Shown here: in pieces, positions 16,457 to 26,941 of the stretch
Position numbering within the stretch: the first letter of the stretch is position 1
Layout: every line of letters begins with the position of its first letter
Source of the DNA: JAPUME01 sp027294185
GTDB taxonomy: Bacteria > Acidobacteriota > Terriglobia > UBA7540 > JAPUME01
Assembly (NCBI GenBank): GCA_963555835.3
Contig: CAUVWZ020000002.1
Location: forward strand, 2,170,001-2,234,000
Reading direction: 5' to 3'
Length of the DNA stretch: 64,000 nucleotides
Program-made: the position numbers and the translations under genes
The notes under the pieces: generated by a model
Told to the model about the DNA's origin: nothing
The model's database searches: none
The model's input: the letters and a program-made list of their open reading frames with translations, nothing else

Positions 16457-17629
16457 ATGAAGATTCACGAATTTCAGGCCAAGCAAGTCCTCGCGCAATT
16501 CGGCGTGCCGGTGCCCAAGGGCGAGGTGGCATCGACCCCCGAGGAAGCTCGCGCCGCTGCCGAGCGGCTGGGCGGCAAAGTGGTCGTCAAGGCGCAGATT
16601 CACGCCGGTGGGCGCGGCAAGGCCGGTGGGGTGAAGCTGGTCAGCTCCCCCGAGGAAGCGGCTCAGGTAGCCACCGACCTCCTGGGAAAACCTCTGGTTA
16701 CCATCCAAACCGGACCGGGCGGCAGGGTCGTCAAGCGCGTCTTGATTGAAGAAAGCCTCGAGGTGGCGAAGGAATTCTACCTGGGCATCGTGCTCGACCG
16801 CGCTTCAGAGCGCCCGGCGTTTCTGGCTTCGAGCGAAGGCGGGGTGGAGATTGAAGTCACGGCGGCCAGGAACCCTGAGAAAATCCTGAAGGTCGGTATC
16901 GACCCGGGGCTGGGTTTCGAAGCCTACCAGGCGCGCAAGCTGGCCTTCGGGCTGGGCCTGGGGGCGCAAGTCCGGGATGCGGTGCGCGTCTTCGCGAGCC
17001 TCTACCGGGCGTTCCGCGAGACGGATGCCTCCATGGTCGAGATCAATCCTTTCGTTCTCACCATTGAGGGGCGGGTGCTCGCGCTCGATGCCAAGATCAA
17101 CTTCGACGACAACGGTCTTTACCGCCACAAGGACCTGGCTCAACTGCGCGACCTCGATGAAGAGGACCCGCTCGAAGTTCGCGCTTCCGAGCACGGGTTG
17201 AACTACATCAAGCTTGAAGGCAACGTCGGCTGCATGGTCAACGGCGCGGGGCTGGCCATGGCCACCATGGATATCATTCAATACGCCGGGGGGATGCCGG
17301 CGAACTTTCTCGATGTCGGCGGCGGGGCCAGTGAAGATCAGGTGCGTAACGCTTTTGAGATTCTGCTTGCCGATACCAACGTCCGCGCCGTGCTGATCAA
17401 TATCTTCGGCGGCATCATGCGCTGCGATATTGTGGCCGGCGGTGTCGTGGCCGCCGCCCGCACCCTGGGCTTTCAGGTTCCGGTGGTGGTTCGACTCGAA
17501 GGCACCAACGTCGAGATGGGCAGGAAGATTCTCGAAGAGTCCGGCCTCAACTTCACCGTGGCTCAGGACATGAAAGACGCGGCGGAGAAGGTGGTGCGGC
17601 TGGCAAAGTCAAAATCGAAGCCTGGTTAA
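16457..17629 (+). CDS. sucC: Succinyl-CoA synthetase (ADP/GDP-forming) subunit beta
   Basis: A 390-residue ATP-grasp subunit of the TCA-cycle enzyme that interconverts succinyl-CoA and succinate with substrate-level phosphorylation. MKIHEFQAKQVL at the N-terminus, the nucleotide-binding HAGGRGKAGGVKL, VEINPF, and the C-terminal GNVGCMVNGAGLAMATMD and NIFGGIMRCD blocks (phosphohistidine power-helix and CoA-ligase domain) are all standard. Length is as expected. It is followed after three bases by sucD. A good promoter lies about 60 bp upstream; no clear Shine-Dalgarno is seen before the ATG. Confidence 0.96.
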   Translation: MKIHEFQAKQVLAQFGVPVPKGEVASTPEEARAAAERLGGKVVVKAQIHAGGRGKAGGVKLVSSPEEAAQVATDLLGKPLVTIQTGPGGRVVKRVLIEESLEVAKEFYLGIVLDRASERPAFLASSEGGVEIEVTAARNPEKILKVGIDPGLGFEAYQARKLAFGLGLGAQVRDAVRVFASLYRAFRETDASMVEINPFVLTIEGRVLALDAKINFDDNGLYRHKDLAQLRDLDEEDPLEVRASEHGLNYIKLEGNVGCMVNGAGLAMATMDIIQYAGGMPANFLDVGGGASEDQVRNAFEILLADTNVRAVLINIFGGIMRCDIVAGGVVAAARTLGFQVPVVVRLEGTNVEMGRKILEESGLNFTVAQDMKDAAEKVVRLAKSKSKPG

Positions 17630-17632
17630 ACG

Positions 17633-18511
17633 TTGTCAATTCTCGTCAATGAAAATACGCGATTGCTGGTCCAGGGCATCACGGGCCGTGAAGGCGGCTT
17701 TCACACGCGGCAGTGTGTGGCCTACGGCACCCGGGTGGTTGCCGGTGTGACTCCCGGCAAGGGCGGAACCGAGGCCGACGGCGTTCCGGTGTTCAACACC
17801 GTCGAGGAAGCCGTTCGGAAGACGGGAGCCAACACGTCGATGATATTCGTCCCGCCACCCTTCGCCGCCGACGCCATTCTGGAAGCGGCGGATGCGCGAG
17901 TAGCAGTGGTCATCTGCATCACCGAGGGCATTCCGGCGCTGGACATGGTGCGGGTGAAAAACTTCCTGGACGGGAAACCGACCCGCTTGATCGGCCCGAA
18001 CTGTCCCGGCATCATCTCCCCGCCGGCGAAATGCAAGATCGGCATTATGCCCGGAGCGATTCACAAGGCCGGCCACGTAGGTGTCATCTCGCGCAGCGGC
18101 ACCCTGACCTACGAAGCCGTAGGGCAACTCACGGCGCTCGGCATCGGGCAGTCCACCTGCATCGGCATTGGAGGCGACCCCGTCATCGGCACAAATTTTA
18201 CCGATGCCCTGCGGCTCTTCCATGAAGACCCGGAGACTCACGGCATCGTCATGATCGGCGAGATCGGCGGAACGGCCGAGGAAGAGGCCGCCGCCTACAT
18301 CGGCCAAAATGTGAAGAAGCCTGTCGTGGCCTTCGTGGCGGGAAGGACGGCGCCGCCGGGGCGCAGGATGGGTCACGCGGGTGCCATCATCTCCGGGGGA
18401 AAGGGAACCGCTGCAGACAAGATCGCGGCCCTCGAGCAGGCCGGCATCGTCGTTGCTCCCTCCCCGGCGGATATCGGCCCGTGCATGGCAAAACAGTTGG
18501 CAGAACCCTGA
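17633..18511 (+). CDS. sucD: Succinyl-CoA synthetase subunit alpha
   Basis: The 292-residue CoA-binding partner of SucC. LVQGITGREGGFH is the CoA-binding N-terminus, CITEGIP and GPNCPGIISP are family blocks, and His248 in GRRMGHAGAI is the phosphorylated histidine. The start is a TTG three bases after the sucC stop codon, so the subunits are translationally coupled. Confidence 0.96.
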   Translation: MSILVNENTRLLVQGITGREGGFHTRQCVAYGTRVVAGVTPGKGGTEADGVPVFNTVEEAVRKTGANTSMIFVPPPFAADAILEAADARVAVVICITEGIPALDMVRVKNFLDGKPTRLIGPNCPGIISPPAKCKIGIMPGAIHKAGHVGVISRSGTLTYEAVGQLTALGIGQSTCIGIGGDPVIGTNFTDALRLFHEDPETHGIVMIGEIGGTAEEEAAAYIGQNVKKPVVAFVAGRTAPPGRRMGHAGAIISGGKGTAADKIAALEQAGIVVAPSPADIGPCMAKQLAEP

Positions 18512-18610
18512 TTAAATCTCGCCATGGGTATAAGTATAAATATTAGACGTGCGGCTCGAAGGGCGTTATCCTAGGCAGGAAAGAAGACCGGAAGGAAAAG
18601 GAGCTTGCGA

Positions 18611-19033
18611 ATGGCAGCGGAAAGAACCCTGGCGATTATCAAGCCGGATGCAGTAGCCGCAAACAACATAGGCAACATCCTCACCATCGTAGAAAACAAG
18701 AAATTCACCATCAAGAAAGCTCAAATGCTTCGGCTGTCGAAGCGCAGGGCAGAGGGTTTCTACGCCACCCATTACGGCAAGTCTTTCTTCTCCGATTTGA
18801 CGGATTTCATGAGCTCGGGGCCCATCCTGGTCGTGGTGCTCGAAGGCGAAAATGCCATCACGCGGTGGCGAGAAAGCATGGGAGTGACGAACCCGGCGGA
18901 AGCGGCTCCGGGCACGATTCGCAAACTCTACGGCACCAGCGTCGAGCGGAACGCCACTCACGGCTCCGACGGCGTCCAGACGGCCGCTTTTGAGATCAGC
19001 TACTTCTTTCCCGGCTACGAGATGGCGGAATAA
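18611..19033 (+). CDS. ndk: Nucleoside diphosphate kinase
   Basis: A 140-residue enzyme balancing nucleoside triphosphate pools through a phosphohistidine intermediate. ERTLAIIKPDAV at the N-terminus and His117 in RNATHGSD are diagnostic. The ATG at 18611 has AAGGAG seven bases upstream and is preferred to the TTG at 18605. Lies about 100 bp after sucD on the same strand. Confidence 0.96.
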   Translation: MAAERTLAIIKPDAVAANNIGNILTIVENKKFTIKKAQMLRLSKRRAEGFYATHYGKSFFSDLTDFMSSGPILVVVLEGENAITRWRESMGVTNPAEAAPGTIRKLYGTSVERNATHGSDGVQTAAFEISYFFPGYEMAE

Positions 19034-19078
19034 GCGTCGCCTTTCTGCACCTCATGCGAGGCAACGGAAGAACAGATC

Positions 19079-19324
19079 ATGGGAGCGGGAATCCCCTTTC
19101 AGGTCGGCAAGGCCTTGATTCTCGCGGGCGTGATCTGTTTCCTGCTGGGGCTCCTGCTGATGGCAGGCTCAAAATCTTCTTTCTTCGGGCTGGGTCGCCT
19201 GCCCGGAGACATTGCCTACAAAGGTAAGAATTTTCAGTTCTACTTTCCTATTGTCACATCGCTCGTGCTGAGCGCCGTCCTGACTCTTTTTTTCTGGCTC
19301 GTTTCATTGTTCACGCGCCGTTAG
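19079..19324 (+). CDS. DUF2905-family small membrane protein
   Basis: An 81-residue protein with two transmembrane helices (about 10-29 and 56-77) separated by the family segment GLGRLPGDIAYKGKNFQFYFP. It matches the DUF2905 pattern, found widely in bacteria with unknown function. It lies between ndk and xseA on the same strand; the 15-bp gap to xseA suggests one transcript. Confidence 0.8.
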   Translation: MGAGIPFQVGKALILAGVICFLLGLLLMAGSKSSFFGLGRLPGDIAYKGKNFQFYFPIVTSLVLSAVLTLFFWLVSLFTRR

Positions 19325-19339
19325 GCCGAAGGAGACTCG

Positions 19340-20698
19340 GTGGACCAAATCGATCTGAACCTGGCGCCGGAACGCAAAGTCCTCTCCGTCTCCGAGCTCA
19401 GCCAGACGATCAAACAACTTCTGGAGCGGAAATTCCCCGATGTGTGGGTGGAAGGAGAAGTTTCGAATTTCCGTCCGGCCCCTTCAGGTCATCTCTATTT
19501 CACACTGAAAGACGAATCGGCACAGTTAAAAGCCGTCTGTTTCCGCAACACGGCACGCTACCTGAAGTTTCGCCCCCAGGACGGGCTGGCCGTCATCGTG
19601 CGGGGACGGGTCGGCGTCTACGAGGCGCGCGGGGAATACCAGATCTACGTCGAGCACATCGAGCCGGCGGGCCTGGGCGCGTTCCAACTGGCCTTCGAGC
19701 AGCTCAAAGCCAGGCTGGCTCAGGAGGGCCTGTTCGACCCCGACCGGAAGAAACCTCTCCCCATGCTGCCGCGAACCGTCGGAATGATTACCTCACCTCG
19801 GGGAGCGGTGCTCCGCGACATGCTGCGCATCCTCGGGCGACGATTCCCCAACATGGGAGTGCTGATCTATCCCGTGCGGGTGCAGGGAGAAGGTTCGGCG
19901 ACCGAGATCGTCGAGGCGATTCAATATTTTAATCAGGCGCGGTCGGCTGACGTCCTCCTGGTGGCGCGCGGCGGCGGATCGATGGAGGATCTCTGGAGTT
20001 TCAACGAAGAGGGCGTGGCACGGGCGATTGCAACATCGCGGATTCCGGTGATTTCAGCCATAGGTCACGAAACCGATTTCACCATTGCTGATTTCGTCGC
20101 CGACCTGCGTGCCCCCACGCCTTCGGCCGCCGCCGAGCTTGTGGTCCGGCCGAAGCGCGAGTTGGCGGAAGAGATCCGTAATCTGACCCGTCGCCTCCGG
20201 CAACTTCTGCAAATGGTAATCCAGGACGCCCGTCAGCATTTGACCGAGCTTCGCCTGCATCGCGTCTTTCAGACCCTCGGGGCACGAATTACGGAACGCT
20301 CCCAACAGGTGGACGAAAACGTGGGCCTCATGGCTCTGTATCTCCGGCGGAAGGTTCAGCGAGCCCGGGAGGTATGGCTTTTGCGCGCTGCCCGGGTGCG
20401 TCACTTCGACTTTCGACAATTCCTGGAACTCCGACACCTGCGCCTGGTGAGGACTGTTTCTCATGCCATCACACTTTTCAACCGCACCCTGGCCTCGCGG
20501 CGAAACCGGCTCATCAACCTGGGCTCGGTGCTCGGTGAACGAAACCCGCTGGAGATTTTGAAGCGGGGTTATTCGATCACGCATGACACCTCGGGGCGGA
20601 TTTTGCGCGATGCGGGCGAGGTCGAGACCGGAAGCGAGATCCGTGTGCGGCTGGCCCGCGGCCGCCTGGGCGCCACGGTAAGTGAAAAAGAAACCTAA
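19340..20698 (+). CDS. xseA: Exodeoxyribonuclease VII large subunit
   Basis: A 452-residue catalytic subunit of the single-strand DNA exonuclease. The N-terminal OB fold (residues about 10-105, with VWVEGEVSNFRPAPSGHLYFTLKD) and the catalytic core with RGGGSMEDLWSFNEE, SAIGHETDFTIADFVADLRAPTPSAAAE are clear, followed by a long helical region (about 270-400) and a GYSI C-terminal block. The start is a GTG. No xseB small-subunit gene is found in the 189 bp that follow; if the organism has one it is elsewhere. Confidence 0.94.
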   Translation: MDQIDLNLAPERKVLSVSELSQTIKQLLERKFPDVWVEGEVSNFRPAPSGHLYFTLKDESAQLKAVCFRNTARYLKFRPQDGLAVIVRGRVGVYEARGEYQIYVEHIEPAGLGAFQLAFEQLKARLAQEGLFDPDRKKPLPMLPRTVGMITSPRGAVLRDMLRILGRRFPNMGVLIYPVRVQGEGSATEIVEAIQYFNQARSADVLLVARGGGSMEDLWSFNEEGVARAIATSRIPVISAIGHETDFTIADFVADLRAPTPSAAAELVVRPKRELAEEIRNLTRRLRQLLQMVIQDARQHLTELRLHRVFQTLGARITERSQQVDENVGLMALYLRRKVQRAREVWLLRAARVRHFDFRQFLELRHLRLVRTVSHAITLFNRTLASRRNRLINLGSVLGERNPLEILKRGYSITHDTSGRILRDAGEVETGSEIRVRLARGRLGATVSEKET

Positions 20699-20820
20699 AC
20701 ACCTGCGGCTCTCCCCTGAAGCCAGAGTTATCCCTTTTATTTCAATCAGATAGCCCCTGCTATTTCTTGGGCGAGACAGGCCTTTTCCCCCTGCCTTCAA
20801 TCTCCGGCGAACCCGCCGAC

Positions 20821-20850
20821 TTGACAAATCCGCCAAGGGATGCGTAGAGT
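20821..20850 (+). promoter_or_regulatory. Sigma70-type promoter for dprA
   Basis: A consensus TTGACA (20821-20826), an 18-bp spacer, then TAGAGT (20845-20850). It overlaps an in-frame ATG at 20840, so the dprA start must be downstream. Confidence 0.7.
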
Positions 20851-20887
20851 CTCTAATTTTGAGGGCTGCTGCGGCTTTCAAGAAATT

Positions 20888-22009
20888 ATGCAAGAGGACC
20901 TGCTGTACTGGATTGCGCTGATGCGGGTGGAAGGCATTGGCCCGCGCTATGCGCATCGATTGATCGAACGCTTCGGCTCGCCCGAGGCCGTTTACCATGC
21001 CTCCTTGACCGAGTTGGAAGCGTGCGGCCTGCGGGCAGCATCGGCGCAGGCGCTCTCCCGGCAGGCAGGTCTTGAGGAGGCGGAGAAACAGCTAAGCAAG
21101 CTGGAAAAGACCGACTTCCAGGCGGTTACCTTCGCGGATGCGCGTTATCCCAGTCAGCTTCGTGAGATTACCGATCCGCCGCTGGTGCTCTACGTGCATG
21201 GATCAGTTGAGGCCCTGGGCCGTTACGCGGTAGCCGTCGTGGGGACTCGCCGTCCGACGGCTTACGGCAGCTCGGTGACGCACCGGCTGGCTCACGATCT
21301 GGCCCTGCGCAATTTGGTGATTGTAAGCGGTTTGGCGCGCGGCATCGACTCGGCGGCCCATCGGGGAGCGCTCGAGGCAAAAGGGGCGACCGTGGCAGTA
21401 CTCGGCTCAGGATTGGATGTGATCTATCCCAGGGAGAACAAATCGCTGGCGGCAAAAATTGCCGACTCAGGCGCGCTCGTCTCCGAATTTCCCCTGGGAA
21501 CCCCTCCGGTGCCGGAGAATTTTCCCATTCGGAACCGCATTATCAGCGGTCTGGCGCTTGGAACGGTGGTTGCCGAGGGAGCCGAATACAGCGGCTCGCT
21601 AATCACTGCGCGGCTTGCTGCCGATAATAACCGTGAGGTTTTTGCCGTGCCGGGGAATATCACCTCGGCGCAGAGCTTCGGCCCGAATCATCTAATCAAG
21701 TCGGGCGCGAAGCTGGTCGATAGCTGGGAAGATGTCGTCGAGGAGTTTCCCGCCGAGGTTCGGCAGCAATTGGCGCCACCGGCGGCGGCAACCTCTGCCA
21801 CAGGGGAAGCATCTCTCTTTGAGGCCTCTTTGACGACGGACCAGAAGGCGGTCTTCGAAGTGCTGAAAGCGGATGCGCCCCTGTTCATCGATTCGATCTT
21901 CGACCAGGTGGAGATAAAGCACCCGCAGATCTTGACGGCGCTTCTGGAACTGGAGATGAACGGTTTGATCCGGCAGTTGCCGGGAAAGAATTTTTTGCGC
22001 AGACTTTAG
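20888..22009 (+). CDS. dprA: DNA-processing protein DprA
   Basis: A 373-residue protein that loads RecA on incoming single-stranded DNA during transformation. Order: N-terminal helix-hairpin-helix (IGPRYAHRLIERFGSPEAV), extended Rossmann fold (VVGTRRPTAYG, SGLARGIDSAAHRGAL, GSGLDVIYPREN, SEFPLGTPP, FPIRNRIISGL) and a C-terminal winged-helix DML1-like domain (about 310-373). The ATG at 20888 is chosen over 20840 because a strong promoter covers the latter. It is followed by topA after 36 bp; a dprA-topA-xerC order is common in bacteria. Confidence 0.95.
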   Translation: MQEDLLYWIALMRVEGIGPRYAHRLIERFGSPEAVYHASLTELEACGLRAASAQALSRQAGLEEAEKQLSKLEKTDFQAVTFADARYPSQLREITDPPLVLYVHGSVEALGRYAVAVVGTRRPTAYGSSVTHRLAHDLALRNLVIVSGLARGIDSAAHRGALEAKGATVAVLGSGLDVIYPRENKSLAAKIADSGALVSEFPLGTPPVPENFPIRNRIISGLALGTVVAEGAEYSGSLITARLAADNNREVFAVPGNITSAQSFGPNHLIKSGAKLVDSWEDVVEEFPAEVRQQLAPPAAATSATGEASLFEASLTTDQKAVFEVLKADAPLFIDSIFDQVEIKHPQILTALLELEMNGLIRQLPGKNFLRRL

Positions 22010-22045
22010 AACCGGGGCTTGCGCCTCGCGGGGAAACAATAACGG

Positions 22046-24466
<2,421 letters not shown>

Positions 24467-24508
24467 CGGGGCCGAGGGCGCGGGAGAGTCACCTCCCCAC
24501 CCTTTTTC

Positions 24509-25453
24509 ATGCCCCTTTCCGTGCCCCTTTCCATGAAGGCCCGTATCCAAGAATACCTCGGCTACCTGCGTTACGAGCGTAACGCCTCCCCTCATACTCT
24601 GCGCAATTATGCGAGCGACCTCGCGCAGTTTCTGGAATTTCTCTCGAAAACGGGGAGGGATATCACGGGCTCGCCCGAGGTGCTGGCCGGGATCGGGCAC
24701 CACGAAATCCGGGCCTTCCTTGCCACGCTCTATGAAGCCGGACGGAAGAAAAGCTCGATTGCGCGCAAGGTAGCCTCGCTCAGAGCTTTCTTCAAGTATC
24801 TCCACCGCGAGGGCATCGTCCAAGAGAACCCCGCCCGCCTTGTTTCAACACCGAAGCTTCCCAAGACTCTTCCCCACATTATGACGACCGAGGAGATGAA
24901 CCGTTTCCTGAACAGCGTCGCTGGAAGCGCCAGAAGCGGCGAGGTGCTGCGGCTGCGGGACCGCGCCATGCTCGAGTTGCTTTACGCTTCCGGGCTGCGG
25001 GCAAGCGAGTTGGTGGGCCTGGACCTGACGGATGTGAACTTCGGCACTCGCGTTGTCCTGGTGCGCGGGAAAGGGAGAAAAGAACGCTGGGTGCCCTTCG
25101 GCGCCAAGGCGGAGGAGGCGCTCAACGCCTATCTAAAGGAGAGACGCAACCTCCGGCCCTCCCGGGGCCGTTCCTCAAGGGCGGTGTTTCTCAACCATCG
25201 CGGCGAGCGTCTCACCACCCGGTCGCTCGACCGCATCCTGAAGAAATGCCTCCAGCTCCACGGCGCGGGCCTGAAGGCCAGCCCCCATTCGCTGCGCCAT
25301 GCCTTTGCCTCCCACATGCTCCACGAGGGCGCGGACCTCCGCTCCATCCAGGAGATGCTCGGCCACAAAAGCCTCTCCACCACTCAGAAGTACACCCAGG
25401 TCTCCATCAAAGACCTGATCAATGTTTACGACAAGACCCACCCCAAGGCATAG
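24509..25453 (+). CDS. xerC: Tyrosine recombinase XerC/XerD-like
   Basis: A 314-residue site-specific recombinase with an N-terminal SAM-like DNA-binding domain (10-105) and a catalytic domain carrying the full set Arg164, Lys188, His260, Arg263, His286 and the nucleophile Tyr295. XerC/D resolve chromosome dimers at dif. Position directly behind topA and the full motif set favour the housekeeping enzyme over an integron or phage integrase; XerC and XerD cannot be told apart with certainty. A second in-frame ATG at 24533 (MKARIQEYL) is also a credible start. Confidence 0.9.
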   Translation: MPLSVPLSMKARIQEYLGYLRYERNASPHTLRNYASDLAQFLEFLSKTGRDITGSPEVLAGIGHHEIRAFLATLYEAGRKKSSIARKVASLRAFFKYLHREGIVQENPARLVSTPKLPKTLPHIMTTEEMNRFLNSVAGSARSGEVLRLRDRAMLELLYASGLRASELVGLDLTDVNFGTRVVLVRGKGRKERWVPFGAKAEEALNAYLKERRNLRPSRGRSSRAVFLNHRGERLTTRSLDRILKKCLQLHGAGLKASPHSLRHAFASHMLHEGADLRSIQEMLGHKSLSTTQKYTQVSIKDLINVYDKTHPKA

Positions 25454-25501
25454 AATCGAAGACCTAAACCGCTCACCATTGTTGTGTAAAATAGGCAAGA
25501 C

Positions 25502-25809
25502 ATGACCAGGGTTCGAGCCGAAACCGCAACGGACTACGCTGCCGTTCACGAAGTAAACAAACTTGCCTTTGGAGGCGAAGGTGAGTCCCGGTTGGTCGAG
25601 GCTCTTCGAAAGTCCCGCTATTTTTGCCCGAAGTTATCGCTTGTGGCGGTCAAAGATCAAAAAGTGGTCGGCCACATCTTGTTCAGCCCGGCCGTCATCG
25701 AACGTGTGGTTGAAATAGGAAAAAAGGCGGAAAACAACGATGTCCCGGAGCTTTGAAAGGTGTCCGAGGGATGGTCGGGTATCCGGTGGAATTCGATGCA
25801 GTTGCTTGA
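25502..25809 (+). pseudogene. GNAT N-acetyltransferase remnant with internal out-of-frame deletion
   Basis: The first 84 codons encode the N-terminal part of a GNAT acetyltransferase (MTRVRAETATDY, then KVVGHILFSP, the strand before the acetyl-CoA site), then stop at 25754. In another frame from 25750 the sequence reads ALKGVRGMVGYPVEFDAVA and a stop at 25807-25809, which matches the C-terminus of the same type of GNAT protein. The acetyl-CoA-binding core, about 70 residues, is missing. This points to one deletion that joined the two ends out of frame. No activity is expected. Confidence 0.75.
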
Positions 25810-25821
25810 GCGGTTTGGGCC

Positions 25822-26742
25822 TCAAGTCGTAAGCTTCGCTCGCCCCATATAATTCCCCAGTCCCGCTTCCAAAGTGGAAAGCTTCAAATCAAATGCTTCG
25901 ACGGCCGCCGTCGAATCGACGGGATTTTCCATGGTGAGGAAATCGACGGCGCCGGGAGTCAACGGCGGGCCGGGAAGGAATTTCAAGAATTGGGCGGCCA
26001 GCTTCATCAGCCCCGTCGGATGATGCAGCAGGAATCGACGCTTACCCAGCACCCGCAAGACCGTTTTCATGATTTCATCCATGGTCAGCTCTTCCGGCCC
26101 ACCCAACTCGAAGAATTGATTCGTCGCCTTTGCACTCGTTACGGCCCGCGCTACAGCCTCCGCCACGTCCCGCACAAAGACCGGCTGCACTCTTGTGCTC
26201 CCGTCGCCGATGACCGGAAGAAAGGGCAGGAATCGGGCCATGCGAGCGAAGCGGTTCATGCTCCGGTCGCCGGGACCATAAATCCACGAAGGGCGAAAAA
26301 TCACGTACTCCATTCCACTCTTTAGAATGGCGTCCTCGGCCATCTGTTTTGCTCGGAAACAGGGCTCCGACCGGCCCCGTCCCGCTCCGGCCCCGCTCAG
26401 GTAGACGAACCGCCGCACGCCGCTCTTCTTGGCCGCCTCCACCATGCGGAGGGTACCCTCGCCGTCCACCTGAACGTAGGTCCACCCGCGCCGCGTATTC
26501 TCGACCGGGGCATTCGGGAACTGGACGCAGTGGATTACCACCTCCTGCCCCTGGTTGGCGCGTTCCAGCGACGCCGAGTCTCCGACATCGACGCGAGTCC
26601 AGGAGATTCGCGAGTCGCCCTCTTGATGCCGCTCGGGAACCCGCGTTCCCACCGTAATCCTGGCTGGATTCGGCTCCCTCAGCAGTCTGTGCACGATCTC
26701 CGAGCCGAGGAACCCGGTCCCACCGGATACAAAGATATTCAT
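25822..26742 (-). CDS. NAD(P)-binding epimerase/NDUFA9-like atypical SDR
   Basis: A 306-residue extended or atypical short-chain dehydrogenase. GGTGFLG near the N-terminus binds the cofactor; VYLSGAGAG replaces the usual catalytic Ser block, and no YxxxK is evident. This is typical of the complex-I-NDUFA9-like and NmrA-like branches, which often bind NADPH without classical catalysis. FRPSWIYGPGDRSMNRF is the family substrate loop. The ATG at 26742 (MNIFVSGG), with GGAG seven bases before it, was preferred to the ATG at 26763. It is divergent from the uvrD-type helicase gene. Confidence 0.8.
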   Translation of the reverse strand: MNIFVSGGTGFLGSEIVHRLLREPNPARITVGTRVPERHQEGDSRISWTRVDVGDSASLERANQGQEVVIHCVQFPNAPVENTRRGWTYVQVDGEGTLRMVEAAKKSGVRRFVYLSGAGAGRGRSEPCFRAKQMAEDAILKSGMEYVIFRPSWIYGPGDRSMNRFARMARFLPFLPVIGDGSTRVQPVFVRDVAEAVARAVTSAKATNQFFELGGPEELTMDEIMKTVLRVLGKRRFLLHHPTGLMKLAAQFLKFLPGPPLTPGAVDFLTMENPVDSTAAVEAFDLKLSTLEAGLGNYMGRAKLTT

Positions 26743-26941
26743 GAAGTCACTCCATGGAACCAACGAGCAAGAAAAATGCTAAAGCCAAGCTTACCGCTGC
26801 CCAAACCGAAAGGCCACTACGGAGAGGAACTTTCTAACGGCCGCTGTCCAGGCGGTTTGCCCATAAGTCTTATCCTGTGTTACAAAGGTTTGGAAGTCGA
26901 CTCCAAGTTCCAGGTTATTTCCGAGCTCTTTTCTCACAGGT

